DNA of 64,000 bases from Ruicaihuangia caeni. Lineage in GTDB: Bacteria; Actinomycetota; Actinomycetes; Actinomycetales; Microbacteriaceae. The position numbers and the translations under genes are program-made. The notes below the pieces were generated by a model, which was not told the DNA's origin, made no database searches, and worked only from the letters and a program-made list of their open reading frames with translations. Positions 8,581-18,000 of this stretch are shown piece by piece; the stretch's first letter is position 1; each line of letters starts with the position of its first letter. The DNA is taken from NCBI RefSeq assembly GCF_029952955.1, contig NZ_JASATX010000003.1, positions 186,001 through 250,000 on the forward strand, in the 5' to 3' direction.

Positions 8581-9144
8581 ATGTCTGAAGTTGCTGCGAT
8601 CAGTGAGCGCGAGTGGGAGGTGTGGCGCACCTTCTACGGCATGCGCCGCCAGCTCGACCGCGCCATCGAGCAGCAGCTGCAAGAGGATGCCGGCATCTCG
8701 CGTCCCGAGTTCGAGATCCTCCTCGCGCTCTGGGAGGCGCCGCAGAAGCGCCTGCGCAGCCGCGAGATCGCCGAGTTGATCGGCTGGGAGAAGAGCCGCA
8801 TCTCGCATCAAGTGTCGCGCATGGAAGCGCGCGGCCTGGTCGAGCGCACCGAGTGCGACAGCGACCTGCGCGGCATCTGGGTCGGTCTGACGCCCGACGG
8901 CCGACGTGCGGTGCTCGGCGCCTCGCGCAAGCACGCCCTCAAGGTGCGCGAACTCTTCTTCGACGCGCTGGATGCCGAGCAACTCGACGCCGTGCTCGAG
9001 ATCTCGAAGCGCGTGCTGGGCTCGATCGACGCTCCGGCTTGCGACATCGTCGCGCAGCAGGCGCAGCACGCACAAGACGGCAACAGCGAAGGCAACAGCG
9101 AAGCAGAGCGCCGCGACTCGAACGAGGCGGCGCAGCGCGCGTGA
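8581..9144 (+). CDS. MarR-family transcriptional regulator
   Basis: Winged-helix regulator of 187 residues: dimerisation helices, then RPEFEILLALWEAPQKRLRS, recognition region ELIGWEKSRISHQVSRMEARGLVER and a wing with DLRGIWVGLTPDGRR. An N/S/E-rich tail follows. The likely TSS (7 nt after TAGAAT) coincides with the ATG at 8581, so the mRNA is probably leaderless. An in-frame ATG at 8572 lies inside the -10 box and is rejected. It is expected to repress itself and the divergent flavoprotein gene. No cysteine pattern diagnostic of redox sensing is evident beyond C in TECDSD and ACD. Confidence 0.88.
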   Translation: MSEVAAISEREWEVWRTFYGMRRQLDRAIEQQLQEDAGISRPEFEILLALWEAPQKRLRSREIAELIGWEKSRISHQVSRMEARGLVERTECDSDLRGIWVGLTPDGRRAVLGASRKHALKVRELFFDALDAEQLDAVLEISKRVLGSIDAPACDIVAQQAQHAQDGNSEGNSEAERRDSNEAAQRA

Positions 9145-9206
9145 GCGGGCTCGCTCCAGCCGCGCCGCGAAGCGCCCTACCGGCATTGCACCCCTAGGCT
9201 CACACC

Positions 9207-10757
9207 ATGTCCGACGTCTACGATGTCGCCGTCGTCGGCGGAGGCCACAACGGGCTGACCGCCGCCGCCTACCTGGCGAAGGCGGGCAAGCGCGTCATCG
9301 TGCTCGAACGCGAGACGCAACTCGGCGGCGCGGCGGTCTCGGCCCGACCGTTCCCCGGCATCGACGCACGGCTCTCGCGGTACTCCTATCTGGTGAGCCT
9401 GCTGCCGCAGCGCATCATCGACGACCTCGGCCTCGGCATCCGCCTCGCGAGCCGTCGCTACTCCTCGTGCACGCCGCTGCCGGGCACCGACCGCGCACTG
9501 CTGATCGACGACTCGGATGCCGCCGAGACGACCGACTCGTTCGCCTCCGTCGGCGCCCTCGACGACGCCGCGGCCTGGCGAGACTTCGTGGCAGACACGG
9601 CCCACCTGGGCTCTCGACTCTTCCCCTCGATGCTCGAGCCGCTCCAGCACCGCCACCAGGCGCGCGCTGCGGTCGGCGACGACCGCGTGTGGAACAGCCT
9701 GGTCGAGCAGCCGATCGGTTCCACGATCCAACGCACCTTCGCGAGCGACCTGGTTCGCGGCGTCGTGCTGACCGACGCGCTCATCGGCACCTTCGCCCCG
9801 GTGGTGGACGAGACCCTCGCCGCGAACCGCTGCTTCCTCTACCACGTGATCGGGCAGGGCACCGGCCGCTGGGACGTGCCGGTCGGCGGCATGGGCAGCA
9901 TCACCGGCGAGCTCGCCCGAGCAGCGCTCATGGCCGGCGCCTCGCTGAGCACCGAGAGCGAAGTGACCGCGATCACTCCCGATGGAGAGGTGCTGTACCG
10001 CAGCGGCGATGGCCAGCGGGCGGTGCAAGCGCGCTGGGTGCTCTCGAATGTGGCGCCCACCGTGCTCGAGCGCTTGCTGAGCGCGGGCGGCGCGACGATC
10101 GACGAGCCGGCGGTTGCCCCCGAGGGCGCGCAGATCAAGTCGAACCTGCTACTGCGTCGACTGCCTCGCCTCCGCAGCGGCATCGAGCCTGCAGCGGCCT
10201 TCGCCGGCACCCTCCACATCAACGAGACCTGGTCAGCGCTCGGCAACGCGTACGACGCAGCGGTGCACGGCGCACTCGGCGACCCGCTGCCGGTCGAGGT
10301 GTACTGCCACACGCTCACCGACGACAGCATCCTGTCGCAGGAGCTGCGCGATTCAGGCGCCCACACGCTCACGGCGTTCGCGCTCCAAGCACCGCACCGA
10401 CTCGGCGTGTCGCGGGACGACGCGCAACGCGCCCTGCTCGCCTCGCTCGACTCGGTACTCGCGGAGCCCATCGAGTCGGTGCTCATGACGGATGCCGACG
10501 GCCGCCCCTGCATCGAGACCCGCACCACTGCCGACCTCGAAGTCGCCCTGGGAATGCCGGGTGGCAACATCTTCCACGGACCGCTCTCATGGCCCTTCGC
10601 CGAGGACGACGCGGAGCTCGACACACCCGCGAAGCGCTGGGGCGTCGCGACCCCGCACGAGCGCGTGCTCATCTGCGGGTCGGCCTCGCATCGAGGCGGA
10701 GCGGTGAGCGGCATCGGCGGGCACAACGCGGCGATGGCGGTGCTCGAGGTCGGCTGA
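9207..10757 (+). CDS. Phytoene-desaturase-family FAD-dependent oxidoreductase (PYROXD2-like)
   Basis: Flavoprotein of 516 residues. It has an N-terminal Rossmann dinucleotide fold (VAVVGGGHNGLTAAAYLAKAG) and an acidic ERETQLGG strand end, and the characteristic C-terminal GGAVSGIGGHNAAMAVLEV FAD loop. It belongs to the CrtI/PYROXD2-like NAD(P)/FAD group; no carotenoid synthesis genes (crtB, crtE) are nearby, so a carotenoid role is not supported and the substrate is unknown. TAGGCT at 9195-9200 lies 6 nt before the ATG, suggesting a leaderless monocistronic transcript. Confidence 0.82.
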   Translation: MSDVYDVAVVGGGHNGLTAAAYLAKAGKRVIVLERETQLGGAAVSARPFPGIDARLSRYSYLVSLLPQRIIDDLGLGIRLASRRYSSCTPLPGTDRALLIDDSDAAETTDSFASVGALDDAAAWRDFVADTAHLGSRLFPSMLEPLQHRHQARAAVGDDRVWNSLVEQPIGSTIQRTFASDLVRGVVLTDALIGTFAPVVDETLAANRCFLYHVIGQGTGRWDVPVGGMGSITGELARAALMAGASLSTESEVTAITPDGEVLYRSGDGQRAVQARWVLSNVAPTVLERLLSAGGATIDEPAVAPEGAQIKSNLLLRRLPRLRSGIEPAAAFAGTLHINETWSALGNAYDAAVHGALGDPLPVEVYCHTLTDDSILSQELRDSGAHTLTAFALQAPHRLGVSRDDAQRALLASLDSVLAEPIESVLMTDADGRPCIETRTTADLEVALGMPGGNIFHGPLSWPFAEDDAELDTPAKRWGVATPHERVLICGSASHRGGAVSGIGGHNAAMAVLEVG

Positions 10758-10967
10758 GGCGCTGGAGGCCTCGCCGCGCGGTGCTTGCGCGGAGGGACGC
10801 TTCGCCCGGGTTTGCTCGACGCAGCGACTCCTTCCTCCAGAGGTTGCCCGACGGCCGACTGGTGGGCCGTTGGCTCGCTGCCGCCGGCTCGGCCGAAGGG
10901 CTGGCTCGCTGGCTTGCAGACGGCTTGATCGCTGGCCGGCATCCGACTCCCCCGTTACTGTGAGCGC

Positions 10968-11498
10968 ATGACACCCCCGGTCAACGGCCGCATCGAGCGA
11001 GACAGCCAGGGCCGAGCATTCGTGCTCGAGCGCGAGTATCCCCTCCCGGCCGCAGAGCTGTGGCGGCACTGCACGCAGTCCGAGTTGCTCGAAGCGTGGT
11101 TCGGCAGCTTCTCCGCACGCCCGGCGATCGGCAAGACGATGGCGCTCGTGATGAGCGAGGAGAACAGCGAGGTCGAGCATGTGACGGTGCTCGGCTGCGA
11201 CCCGCCGCGGCACTTTCTCGGCGAGTTCGGGCGCGCCGGCGAGATGTGGCGCGTCGGCTTCGACATCGCGGCTGTCGCGAGCGATGACAGGACGGATGCC
11301 GGTACCACGGGGCGCGAGAGGAGCCGCCTCACGCTTCGCCACTACCTCCGCGGTCACGACGAACTGAGCGGTATCGGGCCCGGCTGGGAGTACTACCTCG
11401 ACCGCCTGCTCTCAGTGCTCACGCATGGGGAACCACCCGCGTGGGATGAGTACTTCGACACCTTGAGCGAGCCGTACCGGGAGCTGCAGCATGGCTGA
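10968..11498 (+). CDS. SRPBCC (AHSA1/START-like) domain protein
   Basis: Protein of 176 residues with the helix-grip signature of the AHSA1 branch (YPLPAAELWRHCTQSELLEAWFG, VLGCDPPRHFLGEF, then GWEYYLDRLLSVL). Such proteins bind hydrophobic ligands; no catalytic residues can be named. TACTGT (10956-10961) precedes the ATG by 6 nt, with no Shine-Dalgarno. It overlaps the DUF1801 gene by 8 bp, so the two are almost certainly cotranscribed. The 210-bp gap upstream (10758-10967) holds nothing else recognisable. Confidence 0.8.
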   Translation: MTPPVNGRIERDSQGRAFVLEREYPLPAAELWRHCTQSELLEAWFGSFSARPAIGKTMALVMSEENSEVEHVTVLGCDPPRHFLGEFGRAGEMWRVGFDIAAVASDDRTDAGTTGRERSRLTLRHYLRGHDELSGIGPGWEYYLDRLLSVLTHGEPPAWDEYFDTLSEPYRELQHG

Positions 11499-11922
11499 CA
11501 CCAAGCCGACGACGCAGAAGACGCTGCCTACCGACGTGCCGCCCGAGGAGTTCCTCGCGACGATCCCAGAAAGAAGCAGGCGCGAGCGCGGGGAGCGACT
11601 GCTCGAGCTCTTCCGCGATGAGACGGGCGAGGATGCCGTGATGTGGGGGCCCAGCATCGTGGGGTTCGGCACCGTTCGGCTCAAGTACGACTCAGGTCGA
11701 GAGGGCGATTGGCCTCGCGTGGGCTTCTCGCCGCGCAAGGGCGCGATGACGCTGTACGGCCTCACCGATCACGCCGAACTTGAGCCGCTGCTGGAGCGGC
11801 TCGGCACCTACACGCGGAGCGTCGCGTGCGTGTACATCAAGAAGCTCGAAGACGTCGATGAGGCGGTGCTTCGAGAACTGGTGCGGCGCGCGTACCGACT
11901 CGCGCTGCGCGTCGACGCGTAA
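11491..11922 (+). CDS. DUF1801-domain protein
   Basis: Protein of 143 residues resembling the YdhG/DUF1801 fold: PPEEFLATIPERSRRERGERLLELF, then the conserved MWGPSIVGFGTVRLKY, GFSPRKGAMTLY and YIKKLEDVDEAVLRELV elements. The biochemical function of the family is not established. It is translationally coupled to the preceding SRPBCC gene, a pairing that suggests a shared process; the convergent glycosylase gene ends 19 bp downstream. Confidence 0.8.
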   Translation: MADTKPTTQKTLPTDVPPEEFLATIPERSRRERGERLLELFRDETGEDAVMWGPSIVGFGTVRLKYDSGREGDWPRVGFSPRKGAMTLYGLTDHAELEPLLERLGTYTRSVACVYIKKLEDVDEAVLRELVRRAYRLALRVDA

Positions 11923-11941
11923 GGCGTGCCGCGCGCGGCGC

Positions 11942-12865
11942 TCAGTGCGCCCGGTGGTCCTCGATCGTCATGCGGGGGCCGAACGACGGCTTGCGAAAGC
12001 CGCTCGCGACGATCAGCCGCACGATGCGCTGCCGATGCCCTCGCCAGGGCTCCAGAAGTTCGAGCATCCCATCGTCGTCCACCGGACGACCGGCGAGCGC
12101 CCAGCCCACGTACGCCGCGAGATGGTAGTCGCCCACACTGACGTGATCGGGCGCGCCGTGTGATCGCTGCAGCGCCTCGGCCGCGGTCCAGACGCCGATG
12201 CCGCGCACGCTCTTCAGCTTCGCGGCGGCAGTCTCGGCATCCATGCCCACGAGCCTTTCGACGGATGCGGCGACCTCGGCGACCCGAAGCACGGTCGCCG
12301 AGCGCTGCGGACCCACGCCCGCGCGGTGCCACTCCCAGCTCGGGATGCGTCGCCACGTCACCGCACGAGGAACGACTCGCATGCCGAGCGGAGCCGGGCC
12401 GGGCGCACGTTCGCCGTACCGCGTGACGAGTTGGCGCCAGGCTCGCAGCGCTTCGATGCTGGTCACCTTCTGCTCGAGCACGGCGCAGACGAGGGCCGGA
12501 AAGAGCCGATCCGTGCGCGCCAGTCGCAGCCCTTGGTTCTGACGGTGCACTTCTCGCAGCTTGGGGTGCGAGTCGAGCGCGAGCTCGCTCCAGTTATCGT
12601 CGGCGCCGAGCAGTCGGGGCACTGCGGCGAGGGCCCGTTCAGCGGCAGGGCCCCAGGCGGTGACGCGGATGCCGTCGCGCCGCGGCGCGAGGTGCAGCGT
12701 GGCCGCGGCGGTCTCTGCTGCGGCATCCGGCCCGTCGAACCGCATCGTCATCCACGCGTTCGAGCCCTCCCAGCGGAGGGTCGGGTCGGCGGGGCCTCGT
12801 CCCACTGGGCCGAGCGTCTGCCGAAGGTCGACCGGCACGCGCGGGGCGTAGGTCGTCTGCAGCAC
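11942..12865 (-). CDS. DNA-3-methyladenine glycosylase II (AlkA-like, HhH-GPD)
   Basis: Base-excision repair glycosylase of 307 residues. The HhH motif is at about 218-229 ([16 protein letters not shown]) and the catalytic Asp is D246 in SVGDYHLA; the preceding EQKVTS helix at about 131 is typical. It removes alkylated purines. No Ada domain is fused. Translation starts with GTG at 12865; TAGGGT on the minus strand (12877-12872) ends 6 nt upstream, again a leaderless arrangement. The N-terminal 115 residues are the less conserved AlkA_N-like domain. Confidence 0.85.
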   Translation of the reverse strand: MLQTTYAPRVPVDLRQTLGPVGRGPADPTLRWEGSNAWMTMRFDGPDAAAETAAATLHLAPRRDGIRVTAWGPAAERALAAVPRLLGADDNWSELALDSHPKLREVHRQNQGLRLARTDRLFPALVCAVLEQKVTSIEALRAWRQLVTRYGERAPGPAPLGMRVVPRAVTWRRIPSWEWHRAGVGPQRSATVLRVAEVAASVERLVGMDAETAAAKLKSVRGIGVWTAAEALQRSHGAPDHVSVGDYHLAAYVGWALAGRPVDDDGMLELLEPWRGHRQRIVRLIVASGFRKPSFGPRMTIEDHRAH

Positions 12866-13020
12866 GAGGGAACCCTAACCCACCCCACCCTCACGCCTTC
12901 GCCTGCTCACCGCTCGCAAGGGCTGCGAGCAGGCGGAAGCCTCTGGGCGGACGGCCCGGCAGAAAGCCGAGAAACCCGCCCCGGCGAAGAGCCAGGAGGC
13001 GCTGTTTAGACTGGCGAGTC

Positions 13021-13917
13021 GTGGCCGTGCCGAAGATCCTGCTCTACTACCGCTTCACGCCGATCGCCAACCCAGACGCGATCCGGCTCTGGCAGCGCGA
13101 CCTGTGCGAGTCGCTCGGGCTCAAGGGCCGCATCCTCATCTCGAAGCACGGCATCAACGGCACGGTCGGTGGCGAGCTCGCCGACGTGAAGCGGTACGTG
13201 CGCAAGACGCGTGAATACGCGCCCTTCAAGGACATCGACTTCAAGTGGAGTGAGGGCACCGGTGACGACTTCCCCAAGCTGTCGGTGCGTGTGCGAGATG
13301 AGGTCGTGAGCTTCGGAGCACCCGGCGAGCTGCAGGTCGACGATGACGGCGTGATCGGCGGCGGTGAGCGCCTGACGCCCGAGCAGTTGCACGAACTCGT
13401 CGCCGAGCGTGACGACGTCGCGTTCTTCGACGGCCGCAACGCGTTCGAAGCCGCGGTCGGCAGGTTCAAGGACGCGGTCGTGCCCGAGGTTGCGACGACG
13501 CGCGACTTCATCGAGGAACTCGACAGCGGCAAGTACGACCATCTCAAGCAGAAGCCCGTCGTGACCTATTGCACGGGCGGCGTGCGGTGTGAAGTGCTCT
13601 CGGCACTCATGCGCGACCGCGGGTTCGAAGAGGTGTACCAGCTCGACGGCGGCATCGTGCGCTATGGGGAGACCTTCGGCGACGCGGGGCTCTGGGAGGG
13701 GTCGCTGTACGTGTTCGACCGGCGCAAGACGGTCGAGTTCAGCGAGGCGGCATCCGTCATCGGGCGCTGTGCGGGGTGCGGTGCGCCGAGCAGCGAGATG
13801 GAGAACTGCAGCGATCCGTCGTGCCGGGTGCAGCTCGTGAGCTGCACGGCGTGCGCCGGGCGCCTGGCGTGCGAGGCGCATGCCACGGCCCTTGCTCAAA
13901 GAGGTATGGGAGAGTAG
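13021..13917 (+). CDS. trhO: tRNA uridine(34) hydroxylase (rhodanese-like)
   Basis: Prephenate-independent, O2-dependent enzyme that hydroxylates U34 of tRNA. The 298-residue protein shows the N-terminal acylphosphatase-like part ([15 protein letters not shown]) and the rhodanese domain with active-site loop [12 protein letters not shown] (Cys184, Cys190). A C-terminal cysteine-rich segment (CAGCG, C-x4-C, CTAC) probably binds zinc. Start GTG 13021 is supported by TAGACT (13007-13012) 8 nt upstream. It lies 72 bp before pfkA on the same strand. Confidence 0.9.
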   Translation: MAVPKILLYYRFTPIANPDAIRLWQRDLCESLGLKGRILISKHGINGTVGGELADVKRYVRKTREYAPFKDIDFKWSEGTGDDFPKLSVRVRDEVVSFGAPGELQVDDDGVIGGGERLTPEQLHELVAERDDVAFFDGRNAFEAAVGRFKDAVVPEVATTRDFIEELDSGKYDHLKQKPVVTYCTGGVRCEVLSALMRDRGFEEVYQLDGGIVRYGETFGDAGLWEGSLYVFDRRKTVEFSEAASVIGRCAGCGAPSSEMENCSDPSCRVQLVSCTACAGRLACEAHATALAQRGMGE

Positions 13918-13989
13918 CAGACGGGGCGCCCGGCGGATGCCGCGCCCTTTCTTGCGAGAGTCCCACTACCACTTCAAGGACAACACGCC

Positions 13990-15015
13990 ATGCGAATCGG
14001 AATCCTCACCGGGGGCGGCGACGCACCCGGCCTCAACGCCGTGATCCGAGCGGCAGTACTGAAGGGCGAGAAAGACGCCGACACCGAGTTCGTCGGGTTC
14101 ATCGACGGCTGGGAAGGCGTCTTCAACGAGAACTTCACGCCTCTGTTCCGCAACGACGTGCGCGGAATCGGCCGCCTGGGCGGCACGATCCTCGGCACGT
14201 CGAGAACGAACCCGATCAAGGACTTCGGCGGCCCTGACCGCATCGCTACGGTCTTCGAGCGCAACCGGATCGACGCCATCATGGTGATCGGCGGCGAGGG
14301 CACGCTCGCGGGCGGACACGAACTCGCGAAGCTCGGATTCCCCGTGATCGGTGTGCCGAAGACCATCGACAACGACATCTCGGGCACCGACTACACGTTC
14401 GGGTTCGACACCGCCGTGCAGATCGCCACGGATGCGATGGACCGCCTGCGCACGACGGGCGAATCGCACCGCCGCTGCATGGTCGCCGAGGTCATGGGCC
14501 GCCACGCGGGCTGGATCGCCCTGCACTCGGGGATCGCGGCGGGCGCGCACGCGATTCTCATCCCGGAGCGCAAGACCTCGATCGAGCAGATCGGCGAGTG
14601 GGTGCTGAGCGCCACCAACCGTGGACGTTCCGCCCTGGTGGTCGTGTCGGAGGGCTTCGGCCTCGACACCATGAACGACCCCTTCTCGATCAAGGGACTC
14701 GACTCGGTCGGCCGTCCGCGCCTCGGCGGCATCGGCGAGATGCTCGCGCCGCTCATCGAAGCGCACACCGGCATCGAGACGCGCGGCACGACGCTCGGCC
14801 ACATCCAACGCGGAGGCACTCCGACCGCCAACGACCGCGTGCTCGCGACCCGCTACGGCATGGCCGCGCTCGACCTCGCCAAGCAGGGCAAGTGGGACCA
14901 CATGGTCGCGCTCCGCGGCACCGAGATGTGCGTGGTGCCTCTTGAAGAGGCCGTCGGCCAGCTCAAGTCGGTGCCCGACCACCGCTACGACGAGGCCGCG
15001 GTCCTCTTCGGCTGA
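13990..15015 (+). CDS. pfkA: 6-phosphofructokinase (group III, probably ATP-dependent)
   Basis: Phosphorylates fructose 6-phosphate, the committed step of glycolysis. The protein has 341 residues with GGGDAPGLNAVIR at the N-terminus, GGEGTLAGG with Gly104, and PKTIDNDI carrying Lys124 and catalytic Asp127. Gly104 with Lys124 is the pattern of the actinobacterial ATP-using enzymes, whereas PPi-dependent ones have Asp104. AAGGA lies about 11 nt before the ATG. The MGRHAGWIAL helix and GHIQRGGTPTANDR effector-region motif are intact. Confidence 0.9.
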   Translation: MRIGILTGGGDAPGLNAVIRAAVLKGEKDADTEFVGFIDGWEGVFNENFTPLFRNDVRGIGRLGGTILGTSRTNPIKDFGGPDRIATVFERNRIDAIMVIGGEGTLAGGHELAKLGFPVIGVPKTIDNDISGTDYTFGFDTAVQIATDAMDRLRTTGESHRRCMVAEVMGRHAGWIALHSGIAAGAHAILIPERKTSIEQIGEWVLSATNRGRSALVVVSEGFGLDTMNDPFSIKGLDSVGRPRLGGIGEMLAPLIEAHTGIETRGTTLGHIQRGGTPTANDRVLATRYGMAALDLAKQGKWDHMVALRGTEMCVVPLEEAVGQLKSVPDHRYDEAAVLFG

Positions 15016-15021
15016 TTCGGT

Positions 15022-15096
15022 CCGTCGGCGCGCGCTGAGCGGTCGCTCAAGCGCTCAGTGCGCGCTCGCGGAGCGCTCGCTCAAGCGCGCCGACGG
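15022..15096. terminator. Nested inverted repeats after pfkA
   Basis: CCGTCGGCGCGC (15022-15033) is perfectly complementary to GCGCGCCGACGG (15085-15096), and inside it TGAGCG pairs with CGCTCA. The right arm overlaps the last codons of the convergent surface-protein gene. It probably terminates both transcripts. Confidence 0.5.
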
Positions 15097-18000
15097 CGCA
15101 TCAGCAGCAGGATGCCGGCGAGGAGCGTCAGCAGGGCAGCGCCGAGCGCCACGCCGTACGCGTCGCCGTCGGCTCCGGTTGCCTGGAGCGACCCGCCGCC
15201 GCTGGGGTCGGCATCCGTGCCGCTGCCTGCCGACGGCCCTGGGGGCGGCGTGGGGGCCGCCTGGGAAACGAGTGTGATCGGCGAGCCGAGGTAACGGAGC
15301 GAGCCGTCAGGGGCGTAGCCGCCCGCCACCACCGTGTGCGATCCGGTGATGCTGGCCGGCAGCGTTACCCGCACGCTGAACGCGCCAGCACGATCGGCAA
15401 CGACCGAACCGAGCGGAACCAGTGTCGAGTAGAGCCCAAGGGTGATCGGCGACTCGGGCGCGAAACCAGTGCCTGTCACCAGCAGCGCCGTGCCGGGCGC
15501 TGCGGTCAGCGGAACGCCGTGCAGCGAGGCCACGATCAGCGGCTTTCCGGCAGGTGGCAGGGGCACTGCCGTCGCATCCACCACGCGAAGCGTGAATGAC
15601 TGAGCGGCACCGACGACCTTCGAGTTCGCGGGCGTCACCGTGAGCAACACATCGCCGACCGCGTCGAGTGTGGTGCCGGCGAGCACGGCGGTACCGTCGC
15701 GGCGGTCGGTGAAGGTGAGCCCTGCAGGCAGAGCGCTTGAGACGTCGATGCGTGGTGCGGCACCGTAACCCCCCGCGGCAGTGAAGACGAACTCGCCACG
15801 GATGCCGCGGGTGAACGTCGCGGTCGCCGCGCTCGTCAGCGAGGGTGCCTCGAACACGGTCACGGTGACCGGCACGATCGAGGTCAGCCCCCACTCGTTG
15901 GTCAACTCGACCTGGAACGACCACATGCCGCCGGCCCCGGCCGCGGGTGACCCGGTGAACGTCACGGTGTCGCCGGCAGGCGCGACCTGCAAGGCAACGC
16001 CGGGCGGCATCGCACCGACCGCTTGAACGGTGACGGTGCCCGAGACTGCCGAGAGGCCCAGCGCGAGGTCGATCGCACCGCCGACAGTGCCTTCGCCACT
16101 GCCGGCCGGCGTCGCAGCGGGTCGCGCCGCAGCGACGACCGTGAGGGTCTGCGTGATAGCGGGGTCGACGCCGTTGCTCACGCGCACTTGCACCGTGCCG
16201 GTCGCGGGCGCGGTTGCGGTCGAGCGCAGTTCGGCATCCGCTCCGAGCTGAGTGACCGTGATCCAGGCGGGGGCGGCGTCGATCGTCACCAGGTAGTCGT
16301 GGCCGGAGCCGCTGACCGTGAACGCATCGCCTTGACCGATCTCGAAGAGTGCGAGATCGGGGCTGGTGATGGCCAGCGGCGCGCGCACCTCGAGCGGAGC
16401 CGCAGTCGCCGTGGCGGTGCCGTGCACGTTCGTGGCGGTCACCCGGAACAGCGCGCCGTGATCGGTCGACGATGCAGTGAGCTTCAGTGTGCCGTCTGGC
16501 TGACCGGCGATGGACGTCCAGCTCGCGCCGCCGTCGCGCGACACCGACCATGCCGGAACCGGCGTGGGGAACCCGCCCAAATCGGCGGTGACGACGACCT
16601 CGTCACCCTCACGTACCGAACCGGCATGTGAGATCGCGTCGATGGTCGGCGCCTCATCGACCACGAGCACCATCGGGTGCGTGTCGCTGCCGTGAGCGTT
16701 GGTAGCGCTGAGCGTGACCGGCCACTCGCCGCCCGCTCCGGGCGCTGGCGTGCCGACGAGCGAAACCGAGCCGTCACCGTTCTGCACGGTGCTCACGCCG
16801 GCTGGCAGCGGACCCGTGACGGAGAAGGCGGGCGCCGGGTACCCGGTCATGGTGACCCGGATGTCGGCTGCAACGCCGTTGCCAATGCGCGGCGAGCCGC
16901 TGACCGTGAGCTCCGGCGCCTCGTTGACGGTGATGGTGAGCGTCTGCGTCGCGACTGTTCCGAAGCCGTTGGATGCCGTGAGCTCGACGGAGTGCACACC
17001 GCCATCCCCGGTGCGGGGCGTCGCAACGATGGTCGCGGTGCCGGGGCCGGTCGACTCGAAGGTCGCCCACGAGGGCACGGACGACGAGGCGATGGTGGCG
17101 GAGGGCGTCGACTGCACGACGATCGAGATCGACCGTGACCCGTCATTGGCGGTGGCGACCGCGCTCGGCGACGAGACGAACACCGGCTGCTCACCCACCC
17201 TCAGCGCCGCGATCGATGAGTAGACAGTGCGGCCGCCCTGCGTGAGCGTGGCGCGGAATCGGTCGCCGTCGTCGCCGAGTCCGACGGTCCGCGTCAACGT
17301 CGCCGAGGCGGCATCCGGGAGATCGACGAACCCGGTTCCTCGATCCACTTGCCATTGCACGGTCGGCACGGGGAAGCCGAGGTGCTCGATCTCGAAGCTG
17401 ATGGTGGAACCGGCGAGCACCTGCTGATCGACCGGGTTCTTCGTGACCGCGACATCCTCGAGCACGGTGAGCACGAGGGTCTGGGACGCGGTGCCATGCG
17501 CGTTGGTCGATTCGATGGTGAGGCTATGCGCGCCCCCCGAGCCCACGGCCGGGGTCCCTGAGATGGTGAGCGAGCCCGCGACAGCGGAGACGCTGAGGCC
17601 GGTCGGCAACGTCCCACCGGCGATCGCGAGGGTGGGCACAGGGAAGCCGCGGCTCGTCACGGTCATGGATGCGGCATTGCCCACCGCGGTTGAGGCGCTC
17701 GCCGAGGAGGTGAATGCCGGCGCCTCCGTCACGGTCAGCGTCACCGACTGCTCGTCCGAGCCGCTTGCGTTGACCGCCCGGAGCGTGAGGGGGTATTCGC
17801 CGCCCTGGCCGGGCCGCGGAGAGCCGGAGATGTCGGCGGTTCCGTTGCCGAAGTCGGTCAAGACGAAGTTCTCGGGCAGGCCCGTCGCCGAGATGGCGGC
17901 AGAACGATAGCCGCTCGAGGAGAACGTCACGCTGCGCGGTGCGGCGCCGACGTGATAGGTCAACGGCGGCACGATGCCGAACGTCGGTGGATACAGGATG

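Noticed and set aside
9207-10757. Carotenoid biosynthesis gene crtI
   Set aside because: No phytoene synthase or prenyl transferase nearby; the protein belongs to the wider PYROXD2-like flavoprotein group.
13990-15015. PPi-dependent phosphofructokinase
   Set aside because: Residue 104 is Gly, not Asp; Lys124 alone also occurs in ATP-dependent actinobacterial enzymes.
15307-16551. Arg-rich minus-strand frame inside the surface-protein gene
   Set aside because: Alternative frame of a GC-rich repeat gene, with basic low-complexity composition and no start signal.
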